From positions 1 through 15,188 of the forward strand of contig JAATFJ010000040.1 of NCBI GenBank assembly GCA_015655255.1: a DNA stretch of 15,188 bases. The letters run 5' to 3'. Source of the DNA: Actinomycetales bacterium. Its GTDB lineage: Bacteria > Actinomycetota > Actinomycetes > Actinomycetales > Microbacteriaceae. The notes under the pieces were generated by a model. That model did not search any database, was not told the DNA's origin, and worked only from the letters and a program-made list of their open reading frames with translations. Below are positions 15,142 to 15,188 of the stretch, in pieces. A program made the translations under genes and the position numbers. How positions within the stretch are numbered: position 1 is the stretch's first letter; each line of letters begins with the position of its first letter.

Positions 15142-15163
15142 GCGCGCGGGGCGGGGTGCGCGC
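15142..15163 (+). terminator. Possible GC hairpin downstream of the mrp operon
   Basis: GCGCGC arms at 15142-15147 and 15158-15163 can pair around GGGGCGGGGT. There is no T-tract and simple GC-alternating sequence pairs easily by chance. It is the only terminator-like structure between mrpG and the window end; nothing coding is seen in 15062-15188. Confidence 0.25.
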
Positions 15164-15188
15164 GTCCACCACTCCTAACTTCCGCCCA

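Overview
The window is high-GC, densely packed DNA with strongly G/C-ending codons, GTG starts, four-base stop/start overlaps and apparent leaderless transcripts. Together with a NucS-type mismatch endonuclease and a six-gene Mrp antiporter operon carrying a fused MrpA-MrpB, this points to an actinobacterium, most likely of the Micrococcales grade. Genus cannot be fixed from the sequence alone. No rRNA, tRNA, CRISPR array, insertion sequence or phage gene was seen.

Layout. (1) 1-1917, plus strand: the end of a short-chain dehydrogenase/reductase, an unlisted-type 33-residue membrane peptide, and an ACS-type MFS permease interrupted by an in-frame TGA, followed by a hairpin. (2) 2128-2398: a cold-shock protein with a very strong terminator. 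(3) 2431-3096, minus: a HAD phosphatase with a leaderless-looking start. (4) 3245-3942, plus: the frameshifted and deleted remains of a large secreted carbohydrate-binding (discoidin-like) protein. (5) 3981-7029: a divergent locus. A LacI-family repressor reads right; an MFS exporter/permease and nucS read left as an overlapping pair. A perfect 14-bp palindrome lies between two predicted leaderless promoters. (6) 7042-8547, minus: a large polytopic membrane protein of unknown function. (7) 8668-15061, plus: mrpAB-C-D-E-F-G, every junction being a 4-nt ATGA or GTGA overlap. (8) 15062-15188: an 8-bp tandem repeat array and a GC hairpin.

How it works together. The Mrp operon should make one membrane complex exchanging cytoplasmic Na+ (or other monovalent cations) for protons. 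Its MrpC and MrpE subunits carry unusual C-terminal tails of opposite charge, and the mrpE tail is encoded by a G-tract cluster able to form G-quadruplexes. The LacI/MFS/nucS locus looks like a repressor-controlled transporter operon in which a DNA-repair gene is translationally coupled to the transporter. The left end looks like a small catabolic transport cluster whose permease is now broken, and the secreted-protein remnant beside it also shows gene decay.

I found no clear new multi-gene system. The most useful novelties are the nucS coupling under a LacI-type operator, the precisely spaced leaderless promoters, the charged Mrp tails with the G-tract cluster, and the octamer repeat.
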